This document shows, in pieces, positions 52,158 to 60,337 of a stretch of DNA of 64,000 bases. Source of the stretch: SIG452 sp045638525 (GTDB lineage Bacteria; Bacillota; Clostridia; UMGS1840); the NCBI GenBank assembly GCA_045638525.1, contig JAZUBQ010000008.1, positions 1 through 64,000 of the forward strand. Reading direction: 5' to 3'. The notes under the pieces were generated by a model. It was not told the origin of the DNA and did no database searches. It saw only the letters and a list, made by a program, of their open reading frames with translations. A program made the translations under genes and the position numbers. Numbering within the stretch: position 1 is the first letter of the stretch; the number at the start of each line of letters is the position of its first letter.

Positions 52158-52769
52158 TTATAAAAAAAGGTATCTGCAAAGTATTGGCAATAAGAATGCT
52201 TTTAACGTAACTGCCAAAAGCACCATAAGACTTCCTAACATAAAAGCGGAAATCAAAAGCAAAAGCTCGGTTTTTACGCTTTGTTTTGGTGAAAGACGGT
52301 GGGTGATTGCACAGAGTAAAAAACGATTGGTGTAATAGCAACGACAGCTTACCACCAAAAGAGCGGGGAGCAGACAAACAATTTGGATTAGCAGAAATAA
52401 TCCACCTAAAAAGAAACCTTTCAGACCAAAAGCTTTGATTAAAAACGTGAGAAAAAAACCAAAGGAAAAACCGCTTTTAAATACGAAAAAAATCATAACA
52501 GGAAGGCCTGCCAGCCAGAGAGAGGACAAAAAAATGAAAAGATAAGGCGTGATTTCTTCCGAAAACAGAAGTCGGATGTCCGGGGTGGACTGCTTGGAAG
52601 ATTCGATAAATCGGTTCGCTAAATTAAGGGCTTCCGAAAAGGCATCCTGTTCGGCAAGATTGGCATAAAAGCCACCGATAAAAAATCCCAGAATAAACAG
52701 AGCTAAAATGATCAGATAACAGATTTTTTGATTTGTCAGATGATTTCTTAATTTGCCTGATTGAAACAA
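52158..52769 (-). CDS. SpoIIM-like membrane protein (stage II sporulation protein M family)
   Basis: A 203-residue protein with about five membrane helices and a Phe-rich FKSGFSFGFFLTFLIKAFGLKG core resembling SpoIIM, part of the DMP engulfment complex (with SpoIID and SpoIIP). I chose a TTG start at 52769 because a perfect AGGAGG lies 8 nt before it. A longer frame reaching 52865 would place this site inside the gene and adds a segment unlike the family. It is followed, 74 nt later, by the Nif3-like gene. Confidence 0.72.
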   Translation of the reverse strand: MFQSGKLRNHLTNQKICYLIILALFILGFFIGGFYANLAEQDAFSEALNLANRFIESSKQSTPDIRLLFSEEITPYLFIFLSSLWLAGLPVMIFFVFKSGFSFGFFLTFLIKAFGLKGFFLGGLFLLIQIVCLLPALLVVSCRCYYTNRFLLCAITHRLSPKQSVKTELLLLISAFMLGSLMVLLAVTLKAFLLPILCRYLFL

Positions 52770-52858
52770 TGTTTTTTCCTCCTGTTGCAGGGATGATACT
52801 TTACTATATGAAATCAACCGCCAAAAAAGAAGAAATGAATGAAAATAATAAAAAAGAA

Positions 52859-52887
52859 TTGACAAAACAGAAATTTTTTGGTAAAAT
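52859..52887 (+). promoter_or_regulatory. SigA promoter of ldh
   Basis: TTGACA (52859-52864), 17 bp, TAAAAT (52882-52887). A GAATCG/CGATTC dyad (52913-52936) lies between it and the ribosome site and might be a regulator site. Confidence 0.78.
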
Positions 52888-52959
52888 GAATTCAGTAAAA
52901 TAAAATGGGTAAGAATCGTTTGATTTTGACCGATTCATCACAGAAAAGAGGTATATACT

Positions 52960-53904
52960 ATGAGCAAAAAGAAAAAAGTTACAGTCATTGGTACCGGTTT
53001 TGTAGGTGCTTCCATTGCATACACCATCGCAGCAAGAAATTTAGCACATGAAATGGTGTTAATCGACGTAAATGCAGATAAAGCATATGGTGAAGCGTTG
53101 GATATTTCTCACGCTTGTCCCGTATTTGGTTCTATGAAAATCACCTCCGGTGATTACTCTAACATCAAAGACAGCGATGTTATCATCATCACCGCCGGTG
53201 TAAACAGAAAACCCGGCGAAACCAGAATGGACCTGGCAAGCAAAAACGTTTCTATTATGAAAAGCATCGTAGGTGATGTTATGAAACATTACAACGGCGG
53301 TATTTTCGTAATCGTATCTAACCCCGTTGACGTGTTAACCACTCTGGTTCAGAAATGGACCGGTCTGCCCGCAGGTAAAGTTATCGGTTCCGGTACTTAC
53401 CTGGATACCATCCGTCTGCAGCAGAAACTGTATGACTTGTTCGATATGAACGTTAAAAACATTCACGCTATGATGATTGGTGAACACGGCGAAACTCAGT
53501 TCCCCTACTGGAGCCATGCAACCATCGCAGGTGAATCTATCTTAAACTTAAACACCATTCACGGTCATCCTTTAACTGAAGAAGAAAAAGCTCAGATTAA
53601 AGAAGAAGTGAAATTAGGCGGTGCAGCAATTATCAAAAACAAAGGTGCTACCTATTTTGGTGTTGCAAGTGCTGTAAGTGATATTACCGATGCTATCTTA
53701 AACGGTAAAGACAGAGTTCTGCCCGTAAGCATCAACAAAGAAGAAATCTACGGTTTCACCAACGTTGCAGTTAGTATGCCCAGAATCGTAAGCAGCGAAG
53801 GCGTAGAAATGGATATCCCCGTAGTTCTCTCCGCTGACGAAGAAGAACTGATGAAGAAATCCGTGGAAAATGTATATAACATTACCAAAGAATTCTTAGA
53901 CTAA
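52960..53904 (+). CDS. ldh: L-lactate dehydrogenase (lactate/malate dehydrogenase family)
   Basis: A 314-residue NAD-dependent 2-hydroxyacid dehydrogenase with VTVIGTGFVGASIAYTIA (NAD motif), SNPVDVLT, GSGTYLDTIRL and the catalytic His in MIGEHGETQFPYWS (about residue 178). The substrate-specificity loop reads AGVNRKPGETRMDL. The position that is Gln in Bacillus lactate dehydrogenases is Arg, as in malate dehydrogenases, while the following GETR is of the lactate type. I keep the lactate call from the overall pattern but the substrate is not certain. The AAAGAGG ribosome site and strong promoter suggest high expression. Confidence 0.85.
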   Translation: MSKKKKVTVIGTGFVGASIAYTIAARNLAHEMVLIDVNADKAYGEALDISHACPVFGSMKITSGDYSNIKDSDVIIITAGVNRKPGETRMDLASKNVSIMKSIVGDVMKHYNGGIFVIVSNPVDVLTTLVQKWTGLPAGKVIGSGTYLDTIRLQQKLYDLFDMNVKNIHAMMIGEHGETQFPYWSHATIAGESILNLNTIHGHPLTEEEKAQIKEEVKLGGAAIIKNKGATYFGVASAVSDITDAILNGKDRVLPVSINKEEIYGFTNVAVSMPRIVSSEGVEMDIPVVLSADEEELMKKSVENVYNITKEFLD

Positions 53905-54032
53905 GGTTCGATAAAATTGTTTCAAATGGATGAATCTCACCGCTCGCCGTACACTCGGTACGGCTTCGGGCACTGTCAAGGCGTTGCCTTGATTCGATTT
54001 CTCCATTTCAAATCAATTTTCTCATCGCCTTA
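53903..54032. repeat. 130-bp palindromic repeat element (MITE/REP-like)
   Basis: The outer arms (53903-53936 and 53997-54032) are imperfect inverted repeats; both contain AAAATTG..TTCAAATGGA-like words and end AAGG. Between them lie two tight hairpins, GCCGTAC/GTACGGC with a 5-nt loop and TCAAGGC/GCCTTGA with loop GTT. No reading frame is seen. The first base pairs overlap the ldh stop codon. It looks like a small non-autonomous mobile repeat and differs in sequence from the hairpin string at 558-737. Confidence 0.7.
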
Positions 54033-54044
54033 CATTTTTAAAGT

Positions 54045-54078
54045 AAAAAAGCTGAATCAATTTTGATTCAGCTTTTTT
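54045..54078. terminator. Bidirectional intrinsic terminator
   Basis: AAAAAAGCTGAATCAA pairs with TTGATTCAGCTTTTTT, with T runs on both strands, between the ldh element and the minus-strand operon end. Confidence 0.9.
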
Positions 54079-54088
54079 GTATCTACTA

Positions 54089-54256
54089 CTATTTATTTTT
54101 TTGATTCTTTTTTTGAAATCTCACCATAGAACACACAACCAAAAGGATTCCCAAAGTAAACAATGAAGCGCCATTTGCAGTGTTCAGTTGGTTGGCAAAT
54201 GCGCCGATTAAGATACCGCCAATGGCAAGGCAGAGCATCGAAATTGCTTTTTTCAT
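54089..54256 (-). CDS. Small two-helix membrane protein, unknown
   Basis: A 55-residue frame starting MKKAISMLCLAIGGILIGAF and ending with a Lys/Asn/Gln-rich tail. It has two hydrophobic helices (about 4-20 and 30-46). A perfect AAAGGAG lies 7 nt before the ATG, and the frame lies 18 nt after mntR on the same strand, so it is a good small gene at the end of the operon. I recognise no family. It may be a small membrane modulator of transport, by position only. Confidence 0.7.
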   Translation of the reverse strand: MKKAISMLCLAIGGILIGAFANQLNTANGASLFTLGILLVVCSMVRFQKKNQKNK

Positions 54257-54274
54257 ACAAGACTCCTTTCTCGA

Positions 54275-54643
54275 TTAGTTATTTCTATCCAAAAAAGATT
54301 TGATTTTTTCAAAGCTTTCCTGACTCAAATCGTGTTCGATTTTACAACTGTCTTCGTATGCGGTTTCTTCTGAAACGCCAAGGTATATCAAAGCTTTGGC
54401 AATCACCTGATGCCGTTCATACATATTATCGGCAATATTGGTGCCGCTTTCTGTTAAATTGATGTTGCCGGCTTCATCCACCGTGATGTAGCCTTCTTCT
54501 CTAAGATGTTTCATGGCAACCGATACACTGGGCTTTGAAACCTCCAGTTGATGTGCAATATCAATGCTGCGGACATATCCCAATTTGTGTTTTAGCATCA
54601 AAATGGTTTCCAGATAGTTTTCAGCAGATTCTTTAATTTTCAT
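54275..54643 (-). CDS. mntR: DtxR/MntR-family metal-dependent regulator
   Basis: A 122-residue winged-helix regulator: SAENYLETILMLKHKLGYVRSIDIAHQLEVSKPSVSVAMKHLREEGYI (DNA-binding part, residues 6-53), then LTESGTNIADNMYERHQVI and the metal-site residues E and H in DSCKIEHDLSQESF. It lacks the SH3 domain of DtxR, as MntR does. It would repress manganese or iron uptake genes when metal is bound. No metal transporter is adjacent; it lies 24 nt after azlD. The symbol rests on domain length alone. Confidence 0.85.
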   Translation of the reverse strand: MKIKESAENYLETILMLKHKLGYVRSIDIAHQLEVSKPSVSVAMKHLREEGYITVDEAGNINLTESGTNIADNMYERHQVIAKALIYLGVSEETAYEDSCKIEHDLSQESFEKIKSFLDRNN

Positions 54644-54667
54644 AAAAATCTCCTTTCGGGACAGATT

Positions 54668-55000
54668 TTAGAAGATGACCTGCACCAAAATCATATAGAG
54701 CAGGGTTCCACCACCTACGCTGATGAGAATATTTCGTTTCCAAAGGTGAACGGCGGTGATGGATAACAGCGCAATGGCTTCCGGCAGTCCGTATGAGGGA
54801 CTGAGAAGGGAAACGTCTTTTAAGCAGTACACCAGAAGCATCCCGATGGTGGCATAGGGGAGAACCTTGCCCAGATAGAGGATGAAGTTTGGTGTTTTTT
54901 TATGTGGAGGGAATATCAGGAAGGGTAACGCTCTGGTTAAAAAGGTAGCAACTGCCGACACTAAAATGATGAGCAGTGCCTGATGAATTGGAAGTGTCAT
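54668..55000 (-). CDS. azlD: AzlD branched-chain amino acid transport partner
   Basis: A 110-residue protein with four hydrophobic helices and the AzlD pattern VSAVATFLTRALPFLIFP near the N-terminus, then LGKVLPYATIGMLLVYCL. AzlC and AzlD together form a branched-chain amino acid exporter. I chose ATG 55000, whose A overlaps the azlC stop (TAATG) and which follows GGAGG; a longer in-frame start would overlap azlC by 43 nt. Confidence 0.9.
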   Translation of the reverse strand: MTLPIHQALLIILVSAVATFLTRALPFLIFPPHKKTPNFILYLGKVLPYATIGMLLVYCLKDVSLLSPSYGLPEAIALLSITAVHLWKRNILISVGGGTLLYMILVQVIF

Positions 55001-55686
55001 TAAAATTTCGCCTCCAATCTTCTTTTTAAAATGCCGGAACAAATCAGAATTATGCTCATTGCAGGCAGTAAGAAGTTATTGGCACCTGCCACTAACAAGC
55101 AAAGAACAGAAACTCCGATTCCCACAAATTGGGGGATATGCGTTTTGGAATCTTTCCACTGATCCAAGAAAATAACCATAAACAGAGCCGTCATCACAAA
55201 ATCAATTCCTTTGGAGTTAAAAGGAATGGCTGTTCCGATAATATTTCCCAAAACACAACTTGCAATCCAGTACAGGTGGTCTAATAACCCGATGGAAAAA
55301 TAAAACTCGTGTTCATCCACATCTTTGGGAGCTTTGACACCGCAAAGCAGAGAATAGGTCTCATCGGTCAGGGAAAACATCATATAAAATCGTTTTTTAC
55401 CGGCAGCTTTGAACCGTTCCAATAAGGATAATCCGTAAAATAAGTGGCGAAGGTTCACCATTAACGTGACAACAAAGGCGTTTACCAGATCAAAGGGTGA
55501 GGTTAGAAAACCGATTGCCACAAATTGACCGCTTCCGGCGAACATTGTCACGCTCATAATCAGTGCCCAAATAGGCCCGTAGCCTTTGCTGCTTAGCAGG
55601 ATGCCGAAGGCAGAACCTAAAAAGAGGTAGCCAAGCAATACGGGAATGGTATAGGGGAATGCTTTTTTTAGCGATGATAGCTTCAT
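55000..55686 (-). CDS. azlC: AzlC family branched-chain amino acid exporter subunit
   Basis: A 228-residue membrane protein with AzlC marks: FPYTIPVLLGYLFLGSAFGILL, MFAGSGQFVAIGFL, NLRHLFYGLSL and FSLTDETYSLL. It forms the large subunit of the AzlCD exporter. It lies 27 nt after the amidohydrolase gene, so it is part of the same minus-strand operon. Confidence 0.92.
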   Translation of the reverse strand: MKLSSLKKAFPYTIPVLLGYLFLGSAFGILLSSKGYGPIWALIMSVTMFAGSGQFVAIGFLTSPFDLVNAFVVTLMVNLRHLFYGLSLLERFKAAGKKRFYMMFSLTDETYSLLCGVKAPKDVDEHEFYFSIGLLDHLYWIASCVLGNIIGTAIPFNSKGIDFVMTALFMVIFLDQWKDSKTHIPQFVGIGVSVLCLLVAGANNFLLPAMSIILICSGILKRRLEAKF

Positions 55687-55713
55687 AGGGACTCCGTTTA
55701 TTTTTGCTTTTTT

Positions 55714-56988
55714 CTAAATTTCTTTTTGAGACATTTTTTGTACTGCGTTTAATTTTTCTATATCCAGGGTGGGATAGGTTCCGTCTTTATATAATACCTT
55801 TCCATCCACCATCGTCAGACAAACATCGGTGCCTGAAGCGGAATAGACCAGATTGTTACACAAATTATGGACAGGTTTCCAGTAGGGTTCGTTCATATCC
55901 AAAACGATTAAATCCGCTTGATTTCCAACTTTTAAGGAACCGGAATTCAATCTTCCCTGTGCGATGGCACCGGCTGTTGTAGCGGCGTAAATGGCTTCCT
56001 TGGGAGTAACGATGGCAGGGTCGTTGGCACGAACTTTTTGAAGAAGTGCAAAGAGTTTGATTTCTTCTATCATATTCAAAGAATTGTTACTAGCTACGCT
56101 GTCGGTACCGATTCCCACATTGATGCCATACTTAAACAGAGTTTTTACATCGCAGATACCGCTTGCCAATTTTAAATTGGAGGCAGGGCAACTTGCCACA
56201 GAGACGCCTTTTTCTTTCATAATGGCAAAGTCATCTCCCGAAAGATGTACACAATGTGCCGCCAATACAGGGGAATCCAGAACACCAAGATGGTTGAAAT
56301 ACTGGATGGGAGTCATTTTGTTGTGACGCTCCATACATCCTTTATGTTCTCCTTCGGTTTCGGAAATGTGAATATGAATCGGTAAGTTATGTTCTTTGGC
56401 ATGTTCAGAAATTTCACGGATGGTTCGTTCTGTGTTGGTGTATTCTCCGTGAATCGAAAAGTCAATTTTGATTTGACCGTTATTGCAGTTGTGGTAGTCT
56501 CTTACCAGAATTTTATTTTCCTGATAAGCAGGTAAATCGTGATAACTTGCATCAGAAAAACAAGTGATTCCACGGCTTAAATTGCATTTTACACCCACTT
56601 CCAGAAAGGCTTTTAACATATCTTCACAGAAATAGTACATATCACTTGTGGAAACAATCCCAAACCGAAGCATTTCCGCAATGCCAAGCAGAGTTCCCAC
56701 ATAAATATCTTCCGAGGTCAGCGTGTCTTCATAGGGGAAGATTTTTTTGTTGAGCCAGTCATCTAAGCACAGATTTTCACCGTAGCCTCTCATAAAAGTC
56801 ATAGGAGTATGACTGTGCAGATTGAAAAATCCGCTCATCAAAAGCTTTCCGTTTCCGTTGTAGCGTTCTTCGCCGGTTTCGGGACAAGTATCTCCGATAT
56901 AGGTGATTTTAGAACCCTCGGTCAAGACATACTGATGATCTTTTACTTCTAAATTTTCATCTAAAATAGTAATATTTTCAAATAACAT
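55714..56988 (-). CDS. mtaD: Amidohydrolase (methylthioadenosine/S-adenosylhomocysteine deaminase type)
   Basis: A 424-residue metal-dependent amidohydrolase of the TRZ/ATZ type. Metal and catalytic motifs are FFNLHSHTPMTFMRG (H-x-H, about 57-59), HIHISETEGE (His and Glu near 208-213), LAAHCVHLS and GIGTDSVASNNSLNM (Asp near 290). The pattern best fits the MtaD/SahH-deaminase group that turns MTA and SAH into inosyl forms; guanine or chlorohydrolase-like activity is an alternative. It follows the YigZ-like gene by 17 nt. Confidence 0.85.
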   Translation of the reverse strand: MLFENITILDENLEVKDHQYVLTEGSKITYIGDTCPETGEERYNGNGKLLMSGFFNLHSHTPMTFMRGYGENLCLDDWLNKKIFPYEDTLTSEDIYVGTLLGIAEMLRFGIVSTSDMYYFCEDMLKAFLEVGVKCNLSRGITCFSDASYHDLPAYQENKILVRDYHNCNNGQIKIDFSIHGEYTNTERTIREISEHAKEHNLPIHIHISETEGEHKGCMERHNKMTPIQYFNHLGVLDSPVLAAHCVHLSGDDFAIMKEKGVSVASCPASNLKLASGICDVKTLFKYGINVGIGTDSVASNNSLNMIEEIKLFALLQKVRANDPAIVTPKEAIYAATTAGAIAQGRLNSGSLKVGNQADLIVLDMNEPYWKPVHNLCNNLVYSASGTDVCLTMVDGKVLYKDGTYPTLDIEKLNAVQKMSQKEI

Positions 56989-57005
56989 ATAAAAAATTTC
57001 TCCTT

Positions 57006-57626
57006 CTACAGGCGATAGAAATTGCGGTTGATTTCTTGTGCGGTTACGGTGGCGTTGGTTGTTTCTGTCAAATCAGCCAATAACTTTTGGTAGCTGTTTT
57101 CCTCAATGTAGTACTGCATAGTGATCTGATCTGCATATTCTACATTGGTTTTACGGCAATCGTGTTTTCTTAAGATATGTTCCACGGTGCCAAACAAATG
57201 ATAGGGACAGTTGATTTGAAATTCCACACATTCTGCCATGGTGATGACTTCCGATGCGGTGACTCCTTCGTGAGCAGATTTGGAATATGCCCGAATCAGC
57301 CCGCCTGCGCCAAGTAAGGTGCCTCCAAAATAGCGCACCACAATGGATAAGGTATCGGTGATTTCCCCTTTGGAAAGCACTTCCAATACGGGAACTCCTG
57401 CGGTACCTTGCGGTTCTCCGTCATCGGAAAAACGCTGAATCTGATTGTTGCGGATGCGATAAGCAAACACAACGTGCGTAGCATCGTAATATTTTTTTCG
57501 AGCCGCTTCCAGATGGGTGAGCGCTTCTTCTTCGGTGGTAACAGGATATGTCAGCGAAATAAAACGGGATTTTTTCTCGATAATTTCCACTTCGCTGGGG
57601 GTTAGGACGGTTTTATAACTGCTCAT
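57006..57626 (-). CDS. YigZ/IMPACT family protein
   Basis: A 206-residue protein with the IMPACT/YigZ N-terminal domain: KKSRFISLTYPVTTEEEA, ATHVVFAYRI, FSDDGEPQGTAGVPVLEVL and VRYFGGTLLGAGGLIRAYS. The C-terminal DUF1949-like ferredoxin fold covers about residues 135-200. The eukaryotic relative Impact inhibits Gcn2; the bacterial role is not clear. I chose ATG 57626 over TTG 57635, which is too close to GAGGAG. It overlaps the end of hflX by 14 nt. Confidence 0.92.
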   Translation of the reverse strand: MSSYKTVLTPSEVEIIEKKSRFISLTYPVTTEEEALTHLEAARKKYYDATHVVFAYRIRNNQIQRFSDDGEPQGTAGVPVLEVLSKGEITDTLSIVVRYFGGTLLGAGGLIRAYSKSAHEGVTASEVITMAECVEFQINCPYHLFGTVEHILRKHDCRKTNVEYADQITMQYYIEENSYQKLLADLTETTNATVTAQEINRNFYRL

Positions 57627-58872
57627 ATTGGGCAATCAACTCCTCTTTTCCGTAAACGGTGAGTTCTTGGTATTCGTTTTCATATTTGGTGTCCAAAACT
57701 TTCAACTGGTCGTGGATTCTGGAAACCAAATAGGATTTATCGTAGGGAATCCGAAGAATTTTTTCCACTTCGGTAGTACGGGTCATTTCGGTGATTTTTT
57801 GCAACAGTTCATTGATATGGAATCCTGTTTTTGCAGAAACCATAATGCTGTCTTTTTCTGAAATAAATTCTTCGGTTAAGTTATCGGTTTTATTGTAAAC
57901 CAAAAGAGTGGGTTTTGCTTCGGCACCCAGGTCTTTCAGGAGATTTTCTACCGTTTGTTTTTGAATAGGCAGGTTTTCGTCAGTAGCATCCATTACGTGA
58001 AGCAGTAAGTCAGCAGTGGTACAAACCTCCAAGGTGGATTTAAACGCTTCCACCAGATGATGGGGAAGTTTTCGGATAAAACCAACCGTATCGGTCAACA
58101 CAGCAGGACGGTCATCCGCTAAATTCAGCTTTTTGGATAACGGGTCCAAGGTGGCAAACACCATGTCTTCCACATATTGCGCCGAACCTGTTAAAGCATT
58201 TAACAAGGAGGATTTTCCTGCGTTAGTGTAACCTACCAGGGCAATATTGACTACTTCATTTTTTTCACGTTGTTTTCGTTGGGTTTCACGATTTTTCTGA
58301 ATTTCTTTCAGTTCACGGCGTAGGTTAGAGATTCGTTCCCGGATGTGACGTTTGTCGGTTTCTAACTGAGTTTCCCCGGGACCACGAGTACCAATACCGC
58401 CTCCCAGACGGGAAAGGGAAGTGCCGATTCCGGAAAGTCGTGGCAAGTGGTAAAGAAGTTGTGCCAACTCTACCTGACATTTTCCTTCACGGGTGGTAGC
58501 ACGCAGTGCAAAAATATCTAAAATCAAACGGGAACGGTCAATGACACGGACATTTAATTCTGCTTCAATGTTTCGGGTGTGAGAACCGGAAAGTTCACAG
58601 TCAAACACCACCAGATTGGCATCCAATTCCATAATGGCGTTTTTTAGCTCTTCAATTTTTCCTTTTCCAAGTACAGTTCTGGTGTCGGGAGCCTCTCTGT
58701 TTTGGGTGATTTCGCCAACTACCTCGGCACCGGAAGCTTCACAAAGAGCTTTCAATTCTTCCAAGGACTGTGCATCGGAATCATCCAGTTTTCCTGTTCC
58801 TAAAAACACACCGCACACAATACACTTTTCAATTTTTTCATTATTTTCAAAAAAGTCAGTTGAATGTTCCAT
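57613..58872 (-). CDS. hflX: GTPase HflX
   Basis: A 419-residue HflX. The N-terminal domain has DTRTVLGKGKIEELKNAI, the glycine-rich linker is RLSGIGTSLSRLGGGIGTRGPGETQLE, and the G domain has ALVGYTNAGKSSLLNAL (G1), DTVGFIRKLPHHLVEAF (G3) and NKTD (G4). HflX splits stalled 70S ribosomes in stress. It starts directly after the HAD gene stop with no gap. Confidence 0.95.
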   Translation of the reverse strand: MEHSTDFFENNEKIEKCIVCGVFLGTGKLDDSDAQSLEELKALCEASGAEVVGEITQNREAPDTRTVLGKGKIEELKNAIMELDANLVVFDCELSGSHTRNIEAELNVRVIDRSRLILDIFALRATTREGKCQVELAQLLYHLPRLSGIGTSLSRLGGGIGTRGPGETQLETDKRHIRERISNLRRELKEIQKNRETQRKQREKNEVVNIALVGYTNAGKSSLLNALTGSAQYVEDMVFATLDPLSKKLNLADDRPAVLTDTVGFIRKLPHHLVEAFKSTLEVCTTADLLLHVMDATDENLPIQKQTVENLLKDLGAEAKPTLLVYNKTDNLTEEFISEKDSIMVSAKTGFHINELLQKITEMTRTTEVEKILRIPYDKSYLVSRIHDQLKVLDTKYENEYQELTVYGKEELIAQYEQL

Positions 58873-59691
58873 CTATATCATTCCTTTATCCAGCATTTCA
58901 ATCACGGATTTGATAGCATGTTGTTCGCAAGTGACGGGAAGCACCACGTCGGCAACTTCTTTTAAGCCTTGGTTTGCATTGTTTACTGCAATGCCGACTC
59001 CTGCCGTTTCCAGCATTTCTTTGTCGTTCATATTATCTCCCACCGCATAACATTTTTCGGGTGAAATGTTTAAAATTTGCAATAATTCGGTTAAGGCAGA
59101 CCCTTTGTGAACGCCGTGAGGCAACAGCTCGAAATAATGTTCTTCACTTCGTACAAAACTGTATTCGGGGTAGAGAGGAGGGATGTTGTTTTCCAACATA
59201 TCGGTTTCTTCGGTTTCTGCTGCCATTAAGATTTTGCACCATTCGGGAGTTTCTTCGTCCAAAGAGTGCCATTTGATTTGGTTATCGGGAAAGATTTTTT
59301 CATCGTTGATATGCTTTCTCACGTAAGGGTTGTCTGTAAAGAACAAAATCTCGTCCGGTGTAAATGCTTCAATACCAAGCCAAGGATAATTTTTGTGAAT
59401 TTCTTTGGCGATTTCTTTATAGTTTCCGGAAAGTAATTTGGCATATAATACCCGGTTGGTTAAAGGGTTTTTGATGATGCCGCCGTTATGAGAAATCACG
59501 GGAATGTCAGGTTCGATTTCATCAAAATAACTCTCCAAAGATTGATATATCCGTCCTGATGCCACCGTAAATTTTCCGCCATTTTCTCTGAAATAGCGGA
59601 TGGCATCCAGATTTTCTTTGGAAATGATTTTTTCTTCGTTTAAAAGTGTTCCATCCATATCGGAAACTAAGAGGATTCCATCGAATTTCAT
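58873..59691 (-). CDS. Cof-type HAD-IIB family phosphatase
   Basis: A 272-residue HAD phosphatase. Motif I is SDMDGTLLNEE near the N-terminus with the nucleophile Asp, motif II is TVASGRIYQSL, and motif IV is AVGDNMNDKEMLETAG near 215-230. The C2B-type cap lies between II and IV. The substrate is some sugar phosphate or cofactor intermediate. I chose ATG 59691 (MKFDGILLVS), preceded by AAAGGAAC. It is the first gene of an eight-gene minus-strand operon with its own promoter. Confidence 0.9.
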   Translation of the reverse strand: MKFDGILLVSDMDGTLLNEEKIISKENLDAIRYFRENGGKFTVASGRIYQSLESYFDEIEPDIPVISHNGGIIKNPLTNRVLYAKLLSGNYKEIAKEIHKNYPWLGIEAFTPDEILFFTDNPYVRKHINDEKIFPDNQIKWHSLDEETPEWCKILMAAETEETDMLENNIPPLYPEYSFVRSEEHYFELLPHGVHKGSALTELLQILNISPEKCYAVGDNMNDKEMLETAGVGIAVNNANQGLKEVADVVLPVTCEQHAIKSVIEMLDKGMI

Positions 59692-59734
59692 AGGAGAGTT
59701 CCTTTCCCTGATATAAAAATTTGCATACATAATT

Positions 59735-59763
59735 ATTATACACCAATTCTTCTGTAAATTCAA
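59735..59763 (-). promoter_or_regulatory. SigA promoter of the HAD-hflX operon
   Basis: Minus strand TTGAAT (59763-59758), 17 bp, TATAAT (59740-59735), 44 bp before the HAD start codon. Confidence 0.75.
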
Positions 59764-59888
59764 GCTTTTTTCTGAAAATCAAACGGCGAGAACCACTTTA
59801 TCGTCCTTTTTTGCGAAAAACTGTTGATATTTTTTGTTTTGTGTGGAAAAATGGCGATTTTTCGTATGAAAACGCTGTTTTTTTTGGA

Positions 59889-59917
59889 TTGATTCGTCAA
59901 ATTTTTCGTGCTATAAT
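59889..59917 (+). promoter_or_regulatory. SigA promoter of the small gene at 60020
   Basis: TTGATT (59889-59894), 17 bp, TATAAT (59912-59917). The leader that follows contains TTGTCAT/ATGACAA and AAAGCTT/AAGCTTT inverted pairs, so the 5' RNA may be structured. The whole 328-bp gap between the HAD start and this gene holds only these two promoters and the leader. Confidence 0.7.
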
Positions 59918-60019
59918 AAAGAAAAGCTTACTCCCTTGTCATAGAAATCAAGATGACAAAATCTGAGAAATACAAAGCTTTTATTGCTTTTTTCGAGCAA
60001 ACCGGAAGGGGATGAAGGT

Positions 60020-60274
60020 ATGGTAACAGAAACCACCTTAGCGAAAAAGATTGTGCATTACGGTGATAAAAGATATCGGCTTTGTTATCGTTTGATTGAT
60101 TGTGATGTGAAGGGGTATGGCATAAAAATTGTGTGCCAGAGTTCTAATTTGACGGAACACGAATGTGTGTTTTTGGAAGGCACTAAGGCACAGATAACAG
60201 AAATCGTTCGTTTGTTTGCCAGAGAAACGGTGTTTCCGATTGCGCTTCGGGAAACATTGGAGAATTTTTTGTAA
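60020..60274 (+). CDS. Small protein, DUF6514-like
   Basis: An 84-residue protein starting MVTETTLAKKIVHYGDKRYRLCYRLID, with KGYGIKI in the middle and FPIALRETLENFL at the end. The pattern (short beta-rich protein, 'Y.YGI' and 'vfP..L.e.ledf') resembles the Clostridia DUF6514 family, from memory. I chose ATG 60020 because the family start MVTE fits and GGAAGGGG precedes it. It stands alone between the HAD operon and the division cluster, with its own promoter and a terminator. Confidence 0.7.
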   Translation: MVTETTLAKKIVHYGDKRYRLCYRLIDCDVKGYGIKIVCQSSNLTEHECVFLEGTKAQITEIVRLFARETVFPIALRETLENFL

Positions 60275-60292
60275 CAAAAACTCAATCATAAG

Positions 60293-60330
60293 AAAAAAAG
60301 GACTGTAACCAAGGTTACAGTCCTTTTTGA
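60293..60330. terminator. Bidirectional intrinsic terminator after ftsZ and the small gene
   Basis: AAAAAGGACTGTAACC and GGTTACAGTCCTTTTT pair, with A and T runs on both sides, between converging genes. Confidence 0.9.
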
Positions 60331-60337
60331 TTGTATG

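Noticed and set aside
52770..52865. Longer N-terminus of the SpoIIM-like protein
   Set aside because: The longer frame is open, but a perfect AGGAGG lies 8 nt before an internal TTG, and the extra segment adds residues not typical of the family. The shorter start is preferred.
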